In this document: positions 9,114 to 21,626 of the stretch, in pieces
How the letters are laid out: the number at the start of each line of letters is the position of its first letter
Numbering within the stretch: position 1 is the first letter of the stretch
The notes under the pieces: generated by a model
Told to the model about the DNA's origin: nothing
Databases searched by the model: none
What the model saw: only the letters and a program-made list of their open reading frames with translations
Origin: CAISIP01 sp965278985
GTDB lineage: Bacteria > Pseudomonadota > Gammaproteobacteria > Burkholderiales > Burkholderiaceae_C
Assembly: GCA_965278985.1 (NCBI GenBank)
Contig: OZ257131.1
Coordinates: forward strand, 4,774,001 to 4,838,000
Direction: 5' to 3'
DNA length: 64,000 nt
Program-made: the position numbers and the translations under genes

Positions 9114-9192
9114 GGCCGCCGGCCCCTGCACGGACCACGGGCCCGCGCACCGGCGCTGCGCGGCGCGGTGCGGCGCGCCAGTTCACACCGTG

Positions 9193-12724
<3,532 letters not shown>

Positions 12725-12738
<14 letters not shown>

Positions 12739-13414
12739 CGACCCGGTCGAAGCGGTATCCGAAGCCGTAGACCGGCCACAGTTTCCAGCCATGGCTGCCA
12801 TCGAGCCCCAGCTTGCGGCGCAGGCGGCTCACATGGGTGTCGACGGTGCGCACGTCCACATCCGCGCTGCGGCCCCACACCTTGTCGAGCAGGTGGTCGC
12901 GCGACAGGATCTTGCCGGGGCTCTGCAAGAGCACCAGGGCCAGGTCGAACTCTTTCTGGGTCAGGGTGATGGCTTCGCCGGCCAGGGTCAGGCGCTGTTT
13001 CTGGATATCGACCTCGTAGTCGCCCACGCGCACGATGGCCAGGCTGTTGGGCCGGGCGCGCCGTGCCGCCGCCGTGATGCGGGCCAGCAATTCGAGGGGT
13101 TTGGGGGGTTTGACGATGTAGTCGTCCGCGCCCGCCTCCAGGGCCGCGACCACGGTCTCTTCGTCCTCCTGCGCCGTCACGACGATGACGGGCAGCTGCC
13201 AGCCGCGCGTACGGCGCAGCCACTGGATCACCTCGCCACCCGTGCTATCGGGAAGGACCCAATCCACGAGCAGGAGGTCGAAACTGCCAGCCTTCATGGC
13301 TTCCTGCAATTCTGCAGAGGAGCCGAATCCACGGCTGGTGTGATTGCCTTCCTCCAGCAGCAGCAGGATCAACTCCTGTTGCACCGGATCGTCTTCCAGC
13401 ACACCGATATGCAT
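12725..13414 (-). CDS. OmpR/PhoB-family response regulator
   Basis: 229 residues. The receiver domain (1-120) has the acidic pair EDD at 7-9, phospho-acceptor Asp in LLLVDWVLPD, and the conserved Thr (VVTAQ) and Lys (IVKPPKP). The C-terminal winged-helix domain (about 130-225) is of OmpR type (TLTQKEFDLALVLL, RSADVDVRTVDTHVSRLRRKLG). GAGGAGG stands 3 bases before ATG 13414. It is the first gene of the pair with the hybrid kinase. The pilus operon upstream on the same strand is a reasonable target, but no binding site could be recognised. Confidence 0.92.
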
Positions 13415-13631
13415 GGGCCTCCTCGATGAAGCTCTGCGCTTTTTGTATTACCGGCCCCCTGTGAATCCGCTACGGTTGCGTGGCATTGCCAACGCTGTAT
13501 GTGACGAACCTAATTCATTCTACTGAGATCATCCGAAGTACCTGTAGGAAGAAATGCCACGGGCTGTCTACTTTTGAACGGGCAGGCGCTGTGTGCGCGC
13601 GGGACAAGGTCGTCCACCACGTGCGACTTGG

Positions 13632-14594
13632 CTAGAAACTCACGTCGACGATCACGTTGTCCAGGTAACTCCCCGCCGGGGGCGTGGTCTGGTCCTGGTA
13701 GATGCGCGCCGTGTACGGGATGGTCTGCAGGCTCACCCCATCGGCGGCAGCGGGGCCGGCGGCACGGTTGGTGCCGGTGCTGCCCCACACCGTGTTGTCG
13801 TTCTTGAACAGGTCGTAGGCCAGGCGGTTCGTGCCCGACGCCATCTGGCGCCGCCCACCGCCCGCGGGGTTGCTGCCGGCGCCCAGGCCCACGGTGTAGG
13901 TCATGCCCTTGGTGCACTGCAGGGAGATGTTCTGCGACACGGACGGAAACCCCGACACCAGCGGCGCGCTGCCGAAGGAGACCGTGGGTGCCGTGATGTT
14001 GCAGTCGTTCTGCACCACCAGGCTCACCGTGAGGTTGCGCGTGACCGTACCGTTGTTGAGCGTGCCCAGGCACAGCCCCGCGATGTTCACCAGGCCTTCG
14101 CAGATATTCTTGTAGACCCATGTGACCTGCAAGGTGTCGCTGTAGGTGCCGGCTGGAATGTTGGGGCCGGGTGTCGTGGCGATGTAGACCGGTATCTGCC
14201 CGCCCGCGCCGTTGAGCACACCCAGCAGCGTGGACCCGAGCAGGTCGATCACCACCAGTCCCCCGGTGTAGGGCGTGGTGAGACCGGCGTTCGAATAGAC
14301 CTGGTAGGGAATCGTGTCGGCGCCGTTCTTCAACGTGAGCCCCGTGACGGAGGCCTGCAGCGTGCCCTTCAGCGAAGGTTGGCCGGCCAGCGCGGACAGC
14401 ACCACGGCGCCGCAGGTGAAGCTGAAGGTGCCCGAGGTGGTGATGCTGCTGCCGCTTTTCACCCGGAAGGAGTTCACGGTGCCCAGGCTCCCGCCGGACT
14501 CGGCGAGCGTGCAGGCCGAGGCGGCGGCGCCCCCGAGGCAAAGCAACAGGCACAGCAGGGCGCGCCACGCACGCAACAGGTCAGAAGGCTTCAT
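13632..14594 (-). CDS. spore-coat-U-domain pilus tip protein (CsuE-like)
   Basis: 320 residues with a signal peptide (about 1-27, ending AAASA) and two consecutive SCPU domains. Each has the pattern of a Cys near its start and a C-terminal beta strand, the last being YLDNVIVDVSF. A two-domain SCPU protein encoded at the distal end of an archaic chaperone-usher operon is the tip adhesin in the Acinetobacter Csu system. It starts inside the usher gene (14-base overlap). Substrate binding cannot be inferred from sequence. Confidence 0.85.
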   Translation of the reverse strand: MKPSDLLRAWRALLCLLLCLGGAAASACTLAESGGSLGTVNSFRVKSGSSITTSGTFSFTCGAVVLSALAGQPSLKGTLQASVTGLTLKNGADTIPYQVYSNAGLTTPYTGGLVVIDLLGSTLLGVLNGAGGQIPVYIATTPGPNIPAGTYSDTLQVTWVYKNICEGLVNIAGLCLGTLNNGTVTRNLTVSLVVQNDCNITAPTVSFGSAPLVSGFPSVSQNISLQCTKGMTYTVGLGAGSNPAGGGRRQMASGTNRLAYDLFKNDNTVWGSTGTNRAAGPAAADGVSLQTIPYTARIYQDQTTPPAGSYLDNVIVDVSF

Positions 14595-16992
14595 GGGGCA
14601 GGGTACCGCCGAGGGCGGACAAAGGAGAGAGGGGATGGAAAGGGGCCGAGGTACTGCGCTGGCCGGCTTCGCGCGCGCAGGTCAGCGGCCCGATGCGCAG
14701 CACCTGCGGCGTGTCCACCGCCGCGGGGAAACGCACGCGGCAGCGGGCCGCGCCCGGGCCGGAGACGATCAGTTCGTTCTGGGCCGCGAGGCCTTCGAGG
14801 TACACCAGCCCGTCCCAGCCCACCACGGTGTTCTGGCCCGACTGAACGTGCCGCACGGGCAGGCCCACGGCCAGCGGCTTGCCTGCCTCGTCCACCAGCG
14901 TGATGCGTGCCGCGACGGTGGAGGTGATCTCGAAACGCAGCAGGCTGCCACTGCCCGCCCGCACGGCCACGCGCTGCTGGGGCTGGGGGACCTGCATGTG
15001 GTCGGGCAGGTCCAGCAGGTCCACCTCGACGCGGGCGGGGTAGTAGCCTGGCACACCCGGCACCAGCAGATGTCCGCCGGCATCGGTCTGGCCGAGCAGC
15101 TGGTTCTCATAACGCACGCCGACACCGGGCACGCCACCGGTGGACACCAGCACGAAGGCGTCGTTGATGCGATTGGCCGGCAGGAGGCGCCCGTCCATCG
15201 CCACGACGGACCCCGTGGCCCCCAGCCAGTGGGACTGCGTGTCGCCCTGCGCGTACACGCCGCCTTGCAGCTGCGTGAAGGGTGTGCGCCAGATGCCACC
15301 CACCTGCCGATAGGCACCGCTGCCGCTGTTGGTGGCGTAGCCCAGGTTCCACCCCACGCCGCCAGCCGGCGGGGGGGTGCTGCTGAACTGGAGCTGCCCG
15401 CTCTGGCCCTGCCGGTCCTGCGTGGCCGTGACGGTGGTCGAGCCACGCAGGCCCAAGGGCCACGTCACCTGAGCCTGCACGCTGTAGTCGCGCGCGCCGA
15501 TGGCCTTGTTGACGATCAACGACAGGAATGCGGTGGCCGTGAGGGGCCGGCTGTAAGAGGCGCTCAACAGGCGCGTGCGGCTGCCGTCGGCCGACTGGAC
15601 GTTGAAGTAGCCCGCCGCGAGCGATCCGGCTTCGCCCATCGACAGGCTGCCATTGACCTGGGTGCTGCGCCGCGTCGGGCGCGCGCCGGGGCTGTCGTAG
15701 AGCGAGAGGTCGCTGTAGCCCCCGCTGCGCTGCATGTGCTGCGCGCCGATGCCGAACCGCTGCGCGTTGTACTGGTAGCCCAGCGTCACCTGCTGGCCGC
15801 GCTGGCCGCGGACCTGGCTGTGGCTGAGCGAGCCATTGACCACCCCCCAGGTCCCTGGCGAGGCCACGAAGCCCGCGCCCGCCACGCGCAGCTCGGGCGC
15901 CCACTCCGCGCGGCCTTCCAGCGTGAGATGGCGGTTGATGCCGCGGCGCAGCCCCGCGCTCGCCACCGGCGGGCCATAGGCGAAATTGCGCAGGCCGTAG
16001 TCACGGCGCAAGGCCCCGGCGGCCACGGCGTATTCGTCGGTCCCCGGTACCAGCAACGTGTTCGCCACGTAGAACGGGATCGTGGTGGTCACCTGCCGGC
16101 CCAGCGCATCGGTGGTGACCACCGCGGCTTCGCCCGCCCCCGTGAGGTAGGGCGCGCTCGGCATCGTGAAGGGGCCGGGCTCGACCCGGTCGCTGCCGGC
16201 CTTGTAGCCGTTGATGAACAGGTCCACCGCCGAGGGCACGGCCGCCTGGCCGGCGAACTCGGGCAGCGGAAAGGTCACCAGGTCCGGCCGGATCGCGTAG
16301 TTGCGCGCCACCTGTGCCCCTCCAATGCGCACCGCGCTGCCCCATGCGAGGGGTGCGGCGATCAGGTCTCCCGCGCTGTAGCTGCGGATCCTGTCGGTGT
16401 CGGCGTAGGTCCACCGGGTGTCGTAGCGCACGTAGGTGCCGCTGGTGCCGGACCCGCCGCGGCGGTACACCCCCGTGTTCGACAGCGCGCCCCACGCACC
16501 GAAGCCCCGCAGCTCGCTCCAGACCGACAGGTTGGAGGTGCTGCGGCCGGGATTGCTGGCGTAGACGTCGTAATTGAGCAACACGCCCTGTCCGCTTTCG
16601 GCCGTGAAGGGGCCCATGCTGCGTTGCTCACCGAGGGACTGCTCGGGCAGCCAGCCGGGAGGCACGAAGATGTTCAGGCGCTGCCCGACCGCGTCGTACA
16701 CCACGCGCACCTCGGGCAGCAGGTCCACCGCCACCTGGGTATCGGGGCCGCTGTCAGTGCGCACGTGCAAGGCCCGCAGTGCCTCGGCCGCCACATGGAA
16801 ATGGCCGTCGCGCAACAGCACGGGCACCACCTGGCCGCTCGCGCGCTCGTTGACCACCAGCTCCAGGAACAGCTGCATCTGGGTGGGCGCGCCGCGCACC
16901 GGCGGGGGCAAGGGCTGCGCATGTACGAGCACTGCCTGACCCAGCAAGCCCCAGGCGGTGCACAGACATGCGGACCATAGGCCTCCCCGCAC
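14581..16992 (-). CDS. archaic (Csu-type) fimbrial outer-membrane usher
   Basis: 803 residues starting at GTG 16992, four bases after the chaperone gene ends. It has a signal peptide ending in VHAQ, an N-terminal periplasmic region, and the FimD/PapC-type translocation barrel (GSAVRIGGAQVARN, VPSAVDLFINGYKAGS, LLVPGTDEYAVAAGALRRDYG). A plug/CarboxypepD-like segment (GVPGVGVRYENQLLGQTDAGGHLLVPGV) and a C-terminal domain with two Cys follow. Its role is to secrete and polymerise the SCPU pilins through the outer membrane. Length is usual for the CsuD group. Confidence 0.93.
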   Translation of the reverse strand: MRGGLWSACLCTAWGLLGQAVLVHAQPLPPPVRGAPTQMQLFLELVVNERASGQVVPVLLRDGHFHVAAEALRALHVRTDSGPDTQVAVDLLPEVRVVYDAVGQRLNIFVPPGWLPEQSLGEQRSMGPFTAESGQGVLLNYDVYASNPGRSTSNLSVWSELRGFGAWGALSNTGVYRRGGSGTSGTYVRYDTRWTYADTDRIRSYSAGDLIAAPLAWGSAVRIGGAQVARNYAIRPDLVTFPLPEFAGQAAVPSAVDLFINGYKAGSDRVEPGPFTMPSAPYLTGAGEAAVVTTDALGRQVTTTIPFYVANTLLVPGTDEYAVAAGALRRDYGLRNFAYGPPVASAGLRRGINRHLTLEGRAEWAPELRVAGAGFVASPGTWGVVNGSLSHSQVRGQRGQQVTLGYQYNAQRFGIGAQHMQRSGGYSDLSLYDSPGARPTRRSTQVNGSLSMGEAGSLAAGYFNVQSADGSRTRLLSASYSRPLTATAFLSLIVNKAIGARDYSVQAQVTWPLGLRGSTTVTATQDRQGQSGQLQFSSTPPPAGGVGWNLGYATNSGSGAYRQVGGIWRTPFTQLQGGVYAQGDTQSHWLGATGSVVAMDGRLLPANRINDAFVLVSTGGVPGVGVRYENQLLGQTDAGGHLLVPGVPGYYPARVEVDLLDLPDHMQVPQPQQRVAVRAGSGSLLRFEITSTVAARITLVDEAGKPLAVGLPVRHVQSGQNTVVGWDGLVYLEGLAAQNELIVSGPGAARCRVRFPAAVDTPQVLRIGPLTCAREAGQRSTSAPFHPLSPLSALGGTLPHEAF

Positions 16993-16996
16993 GGGA

Positions 16997-17782
16997 CTAC
17001 TGGGCCGCGATGGCCTGGGCCGGCTCGGCGCCGTTGATGCGGGCCTCGGGCGCCTGCCCCGGTGGCGGGGGGGCCTCGAGCGGCCAGCGCATTTCGGAGT
17101 TGGCCAGCACGTAGCCGAGCAGGCCCTGGTTGATTACCTTCGGCTCGCCCTGGCCCACCCAGCGCACGGAGGTGAGCCTGGCGTGCGCGGTGCCGTTGTT
17201 GCGCAGCACCAGGTAATGGGTGCCGCCTTCGTTCACCGTGTGCCACCGCAGCTCGGGCTTCGCGGCCGTGGCGGGGTCGCGCGCCTTGTCCAGGCGCGGC
17301 TTGGCCCAGATGCCCTTGCCATAGACGAACAGCGGAATGGAGTAGCGGATCTGCAACTTCACGCCGATGGAGTTGCTGGCATCCTTCGCCGCATTGGCCG
17401 CCGCGTCGCTGTCGGGCAGCTCGTCGATCAGCACGCGGTAGGCTTCTTCGCGCCCGTCCTGCGCACGGGCGGTGTGCATCAGGCGCACCAGCTGGCGCTG
17501 GCCCGGTGGCACCTGCACCACGGGCGGGCTCGCGATGATGCGCTCCTGGTTCTCGTAGTTCTCGGCCGTGCCGGACTGGCTCCAGGCGAATACGCGCACC
17601 TGCAGCGCAACGTTGTCGGTGCCCCGGTTCTCGAGCCACAGCGCGGTGGCGCGCTGGTCGTCTTCGATGGCGGGGTCCACCGGCCAGATCATCACGGAAT
17701 TGGCGGCATGCGCCAGCTGCAGCGCAGCGGCGGCGCAGAGTGCGACGGCCCAGGGCCGTGCGCGGGCAATCAGAGAAGCCAT
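16997..17782 (-). CDS. periplasmic pilus assembly chaperone (CsuC-like)
   Basis: 261 residues with a cleavable signal (ending LAHA). The two-domain PapD-like fold is recognised by MIWPVDPAIEDDQRATALWLEN in the first strand region, QERIIASPPVVQVPPGQRQLVRL, and the conserved YRVLIDELP motif of the F1/G1 region. It donates a strand to SCPU pilins and delivers them to the usher encoded immediately downstream. Spacing of 61 bases from the preceding pilin gene supports one operon. Confidence 0.93.
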   Translation of the reverse strand: MASLIARARPWAVALCAAAALQLAHAANSVMIWPVDPAIEDDQRATALWLENRGTDNVALQVRVFAWSQSGTAENYENQERIIASPPVVQVPPGQRQLVRLMHTARAQDGREEAYRVLIDELPDSDAAANAAKDASNSIGVKLQIRYSIPLFVYGKGIWAKPRLDKARDPATAAKPELRWHTVNEGGTHYLVLRNNGTAHARLTSVRWVGQGEPKVINQGLLGYVLANSEMRWPLEAPPPPGQAPEARINGAEPAQAIAAQ

Positions 17783-17843
17783 GGTGGCGGGGCTCCGGTG
17801 AAATGTCTCCTGTTCCCTGGGAGGCTTGCGGGTTGCTGGTGCA

Positions 17844-18368
17844 TCACCAGCTCAAGGTGACCTGCACGGTATCGGTATATTGGCCCGCGGGCAAGCCCGA
17901 AGGCGGCGGCAGGGCCCGGCCGTAGACCGGCAGCGTGGTGGCGCCCACCGTGGTGTCGAGGGGGATGCCCACGCCCGGCGTGTAGCTCGTGCCCATGCCC
18001 GCGGAGGTGTAGAGGTTGTAGGGCACGTAGCTCGTGCCGCGCCGAAGGCGCCGCTGGTTGCCCAGTGCGTTGAGCCCGGAATCGAAGGTGATGGTGACCG
18101 TGGCCCCCGAGGTGCACTGCACTTGCGCCATGCTGCCGCCGCCCGCCGAGAGCCAGGCCGTGGCCGTGGCCCCGGACACGGCGGACTGGCTGCCGAAGTC
18201 CAGCGTGCCGAACTGCACGCCGCTGACCTGCGTGGGATTGCTCACCACCAGGCAGCCGGTGGACACGATGGCGTTGACCGCGAAGCTGGCCGAGGTGGCG
18301 ATGGGCGTGGCCGTGCCGCCGATGGCGGGCCACAGGCCGCAGATCGCGATACCTATCCAGCGGTGCAT
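17844..18368 (-). CDS. spore-coat-U-domain pilin (minor subunit)
   Basis: 174 residues with an N-terminal signal (cleavage near IATSASFAVNA). The single SCPU domain has Cys residues near its start (TGCLVV) and middle (VQCTSG), the pattern LDFGSQSAVSGATATAWL, and the closing strand YTDTVQVTLSW. It is probably a minor or adaptor subunit of the pilus, between the major pilin gene and the chaperone gene. It is similar in layout to the product of the next gene upstream, from which it likely arose by duplication. Confidence 0.87.
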   Translation of the reverse strand: MHRWIGIAICGLWPAIGGTATPIATSASFAVNAIVSTGCLVVSNPTQVSGVQFGTLDFGSQSAVSGATATAWLSAGGGSMAQVQCTSGATVTITFDSGLNALGNQRRLRRGTSYVPYNLYTSAGMGTSYTPGVGIPLDTTVGATTLPVYGRALPPPSGLPAGQYTDTVQVTLSW

Positions 18369-18455
18369 GGGGTTCTCCTGCTTGGGGCGCGGTGCACGAG
18401 GCTGCTGGAGGTGGACTCTGACACATCCGGCAGCCAGCGCAAAGCCCTTGCGGCC

Positions 18456-19031
18456 TTACCAGGCGACGGTGACCTGCAGCACGTCGGTGTAAGTGCCGGC
18501 GGCGATGGCATTCACGCTGGTCTTGTTGACGCGGCCGAAGACCGGCAGGCCCACCGGGGCGCCCGTGCCGGGCAGCACGATGCCCAGCGACGTGGCGGCC
18601 GTGGGGTAGGCGGTGGTCATGGCGGCGTCGCTGTAGACCTCGTAGGGCAGGTAGCTGGTGCCGAACTTCATGGCGCGGGTACCCGTGCCAACACCGCTGC
18701 CCTGGCCGGCGTTGTTGCCGGCGCTGACCGTGACGTTCAGGGCCGTGACATCGGGCGAGCAGGTGACCTGCGTGGCGCCGGCGCCACCGACGCCGCCGCT
18801 GGCCGTGGCGGTGAGCACGCCGGTGAAGGTGGAGGGCTGGGTGCCGAAGTCCAGGGCACCGAGGTTGATGCCGGAGGTGGCACCCGGGGCGCCGGAAACG
18901 ATACAGCCCGACTGCAGCGTGGTCTGGGCATTGAGCTGGCCCGACATGTTGCCCGCCGCGTGCGCGCCCTGCAGGCCCAGGCCCAGGGCGAAGGTGGTGG
19001 CGATGAGCGAAAGCGTGCGGATGGTGGTCAT
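18456..19031 (-). CDS. spore-coat-U-domain pilin (probable major subunit, CsuA/B-like)
   Basis: 191 residues from ATG 19031, the position that gives a clean signal peptide (MTTIRTLSLIATTFALGLGL, cleavage after AHA). The frame is open further upstream but that extension is not pilin-like. The SCPU domain carries Cys in SGCIVSGAPG and VTCSPD, the LGALDFGTQPSTFTGVL motif and the final strand YTDVLQVTVAW. As the first gene of the five-gene operon it is the likely rod-forming pilin. 106 bases separate it from the GGDEF gene upstream, enough for a promoter of its own. Confidence 0.88.
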   Translation of the reverse strand: MTTIRTLSLIATTFALGLGLQGAHAAGNMSGQLNAQTTLQSGCIVSGAPGATSGINLGALDFGTQPSTFTGVLTATASGGVGGAGATQVTCSPDVTALNVTVSAGNNAGQGSGVGTGTRAMKFGTSYLPYEVYSDAAMTTAYPTAATSLGIVLPGTGAPVGLPVFGRVNKTSVNAIAAGTYTDVLQVTVAW

Positions 19032-19137
19032 GTCAGCTCCAGGAAGTCGGTGTGTCGATGGGCTGAATTCTCGAGAAATGCCCTCGACAGAGCGTGACGC
19101 AACTGTGAACTCGGCGGCAAACCCGCCCATGCGCGGT

Positions 19138-20181
19138 TCAGCGCGGGGCAGCCTGGCCGCTCGCCTTGCGCGCCTGTTTGATGCGGTACATCTCGGCATC
19201 GGCCAGCTGCATGGCGGTGTCGCCGTCCATGGTGTGCGGATCCACCGCCACCACGCCCACGCTGGCCCCGCCATAGTCGAAGCGCGCGGAGGGCATCTCG
19301 AAATGGCCCTGCGTGGCGGCATGCAGCCGCTTTTGCAACAGCGGGGCCGCATGGCCCCCGCGCACGGCCGCACTCTCGGCGCTGGGCGTGGTCGGGCCGG
19401 GCGCCAGCACCACGAACTCGTCGCCGCCCACCCGGGCCAGCAAGTCCACCTCGCGGATGGTCGCGGCCACGCGCCGGCCCATGGCCTGCAGGAACTCGTC
19501 GCCCACGCGGTGGCCGCGCGTGTCGTTGATCTGCTTGAAGCCGTCCAGGTCGACCATGGCCACCAGCACGAACGTGGCCGAGCGCCGGGCCTGGGCCAGC
19601 AGGCGCGGCATCGCGCCGAGGACCGCGCGCCGGTTCGGCAGCTCGGTGAGCGGATCGGTCATCGCCAGCGCCGCCAGCCGCTCGTTGCTGGCGCGCAACT
19701 CTTCCACCAGCTGCTCGCGCTCGACGAAATTGCCCACCAGCCGCGAGAAGAGCTGCAGCAACGGCGGGGTCGCCGGATCGAGCGGCAACCGGCCACGGCT
19801 GGCCGCGCACAGGGTGCCCAGCAGCTGCCCGTCCTGCCCCCGCACGGGCATGCTGGCATAGGTCTGGATGCCCAGGGCGCGCGCCGCTTCCGAGTCGCCC
19901 CATCGGGACGGCACGTCATCGGTGTAGGAGCAACCATCGTCCAGCGCGCGCTTGCACAGCGTGTCGGACCACGCCACGCTGATCCCCTCGGGAATCTGCA
20001 GATCCGCGTCGTTGCGCGCGAAGCGCACATGCTGCACCCCCTCGCCGTGGTCGATGGAGGTCAGGTAGGTCGACTCCATGCCCGTGATGCCCGCCAGCAT
20101 CTGCAGCAGCGGGCGCGCGAGGTCTTCAAGCGAGCGGGATGCGCCGACCGTGTCGGTCAGCCTCGAAAGGAGGAGGTCCAT
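19138..20181 (-). CDS. diguanylate cyclase with GAF sensor domain
   Basis: 347 residues from ATG 20181; AGGAGG-like sequence is seen further upstream on the other strand only, so the start rests on domain fit. Residues about 20-160 form a GAF domain (SVAWSDTLCKRAL, YASMPVRGQDGQLLGTLC). A short coiled linker leads to a GGDEF domain with MTDPLTELPNRRAVLG, the metal-site VDLDGFKQINDTRGH, and the intact signature ARVGGDEFVVL. The enzyme would make cyclic di-GMP from GTP. It lies directly upstream of the pilus operon on the same strand, and c-di-GMP commonly controls surface pili, so a functional link is plausible but not shown. Confidence 0.9.
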   Translation of the reverse strand: MDLLLSRLTDTVGASRSLEDLARPLLQMLAGITGMESTYLTSIDHGEGVQHVRFARNDADLQIPEGISVAWSDTLCKRALDDGCSYTDDVPSRWGDSEAARALGIQTYASMPVRGQDGQLLGTLCAASRGRLPLDPATPPLLQLFSRLVGNFVEREQLVEELRASNERLAALAMTDPLTELPNRRAVLGAMPRLLAQARRSATFVLVAMVDLDGFKQINDTRGHRVGDEFLQAMGRRVAATIREVDLLARVGGDEFVVLAPGPTTPSAESAAVRGGHAAPLLQKRLHAATQGHFEMPSARFDYGGASVGVVAVDPHTMDGDTAMQLADAEMYRIKQARKASGQAAPR

Positions 20182-20290
20182 GCAGCGTCGGCCTTCAGGA
20201 GGAGGACGCCACCATTGTGGCGGAATCCACGGCTGTGCAGGAAGACTTGACTGCAGGGGCCGATGCCCGGAATGGGGGGGCCTGCGAATG

Positions 20291-20339
20291 GTGGTGCGGC
20301 TGGCGGGGATCGAACCCACGACCCTTGGCTTCGGAGGCC
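20291..20339 (-). repeat. displaced 3' half of tRNA-Arg (att-like direct repeat)
   Basis: These 49 bases are identical to 21953-22001, the 3' portion of the intact tRNA-Arg(CCG) gene from the anticodon loop through the CCA end. The copy has no 5' half and cannot be a tRNA. An identical, same-orientation 3' tRNA fragment displaced downstream of the intact gene is the signature left by site-specific integration of a mobile element into a tRNA gene. Confidence 0.85.
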
Positions 20340-20591
20340 GGGTCAAGCCGCATCGGGCAACGGTAGATCAACGACTTGCGGACGCCCATCCATCATCGTT
20401 GTGCATCGCGCTGCCTCTGAGCGCAGACACGACGCACGCGGAGGTCAGGCAGGCTGACCCCGCGCCTGGCGTGGGCCGGAGGCCTCTCTTCCCCAACGAA
20501 GTTCACCCCATTGCCGTCCATGGCAAGAGGCGCCGATGCAGGCCGGCTCGTAGAATCGTGTTGTCCATCCATCCACCTGGGAGCACCAGCC

Positions 20592-20801
20592 ATGAAATCC
20601 CCATTGCCGATCAGGAGCGAGCCGGTTCGCGTGGACCTGCTGCGGGATGACGTTCGCATCGTGGAGCGCCATGGCGGTGACCTGGCCGCATTGCGCAAGG
20701 CACTGGCTACCTCCCGCCGCCTGCGCCGCGAGATCCCGTTTGGCGCGGTCGATTCCGTAGCCGAAGTGCGTGCGATTCGTGACAGTGGCGGGCACGCTTG
20801 A
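20592..20801 (+). CDS. putative antitoxin of a PIN-domain toxin module
   Basis: A 69-residue protein from ATG 20592 whose stop codon overlaps the start of the PIN-domain gene (TTGA). It is rich in Arg and Asp (DLLRDDVRIVERHGGDLAALRK) and resembles no antitoxin family I can name with certainty. The call rests on size, position and translational coupling to the toxin. Its usual job would be to neutralise the toxin and repress the pair. Confidence 0.6.
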   Translation: MKSPLPIRSEPVRVDLLRDDVRIVERHGGDLAALRKALATSRRLRREIPFGAVDSVAEVRAIRDSGGHA

Positions 20802-21232
20802 GCGCTCTCGTCCTGGACGCCAACGTCGCGATCGACTGGTTCTGCCCATCGGTCGAAGGGGATGCCTATTCGCTCCCCCTGGAGGAACTGCAGGCAGATG
20901 GCGCCATCAGCTTCCATGTGCCTTTGCATTTCGATGTCGAGGTTGTGCGCATCCTGCGAAAGCAGCACAAGAATGCACCGCAGAAGTTTTCACGTGAGTG
21001 GTTGCACTCGTCCCTTGAACTGCTCGATCTGATGGCGATCACCAGTGTGGCGATGGGCGTCAATTTCCAGATGCTCGGCGAACTGGCACACAGCTACAGC
21101 CTCGATGTTCCTGACGTGCCATACCTGCACATGGCGCGCATCCTGGAATTGCCCATCGCTACCCGGGACAAGGGCATCATCTCGGCGTGCAGGGCTTGGA
21201 ACGTGTTGCACTGGACGCCTGAGACGGTCTAA
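20798..21232 (+). CDS. PIN-domain ribonuclease toxin (VapC-like)
   Basis: 144 residues. The start is TTG 20798, overlapping the upstream stop; no ATG or GTG precedes the first conserved motif, LVLDANVAIDWF. PIN acidic residues are seen at the start (D in LDANVA), mid-protein (HFDVEVVR) and near the C-terminus (IATRDKGI), as expected for the Mg-dependent RNase site. VapC-type toxins cleave tRNA or rRNA when freed from their antitoxin. It sits inside the tRNA-bounded islet, a typical place for stabilising toxin modules. Confidence 0.8.
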   Translation: MSALVLDANVAIDWFCPSVEGDAYSLPLEELQADGAISFHVPLHFDVEVVRILRKQHKNAPQKFSREWLHSSLELLDLMAITSVAMGVNFQMLGELAHSYSLDVPDVPYLHMARILELPIATRDKGIISACRAWNVLHWTPETV

Positions 21233-21383
21233 GTCGAGGGGGACCTGGGGAAGGCCTCTGGAGACCACCAGGCGGGGTAGTGTCTGGTGATGGCTGGGGG
21301 CTGGCCGTGAGCACTGCAGGCCCTGTGCGCATCTGCCGATGAACTACTTCAGCTTGCAGGGGCCACTGCTTCAAACTCCTTGC

Positions 21384-21626
21384 CTAGCAGCACCCATCAC
21401 GATTCGAGGGGTCACAGGCCTTCTTGTGGGCCAACTCACAGTCCATCAAGTGTCCAGTCTGCTTGGAGCGGACAGTCGTCCGGTAAGGGAGGCCCGCGAT
21501 GATCCGATCGCTGGAACACTGAAGTACCTTGGCCAGTGCTTGGCGCTCTCCACGGGTTTCCTGGGCAAGGCCATGCGCAAGGAAGTCCTCGCATGTGATG
21601 CCTGCGAGGGCCGAAATGATCCACAT
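21384..21626 (-). CDS. small hypothetical protein in the tRNA-Arg islet
   Basis: An 80-residue frame from ATG 21626, preceded by AAGAAGGAAACTTCC with AAGGA at good spacing, which favours this start and this strand over the overlapping frame on the other strand. The product is mixed polar, ends in a Cys-rich tail (CDPSNRDGCC), and has no signal peptide or membrane helix. I do not recognise a family. Confidence 0.4.
   Translation of the reverse strand: MWIISALAGITCEDFLAHGLAQETRGERQALAKVLQCSSDRIIAGLPYRTTVRSKQTGHLMDCELAHKKACDPSNRDGCC

Noticed and set aside
9114..9192. GC-rich inverted repeat between the Ser/Thr kinase and hybrid kinase gene ends as a terminator
   Set aside because: A GCACCG/CGGTGC stem can be drawn but the loop is long and no T-run follows on either strand.
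20195..20389. Small minus-strand ORF reading through the tRNA fragment
   Set aside because: The product contains the usual translation of a tRNA 3' end (SEAKGRGFDPRQP) and is an artefact of the repeat, not a protein gene.
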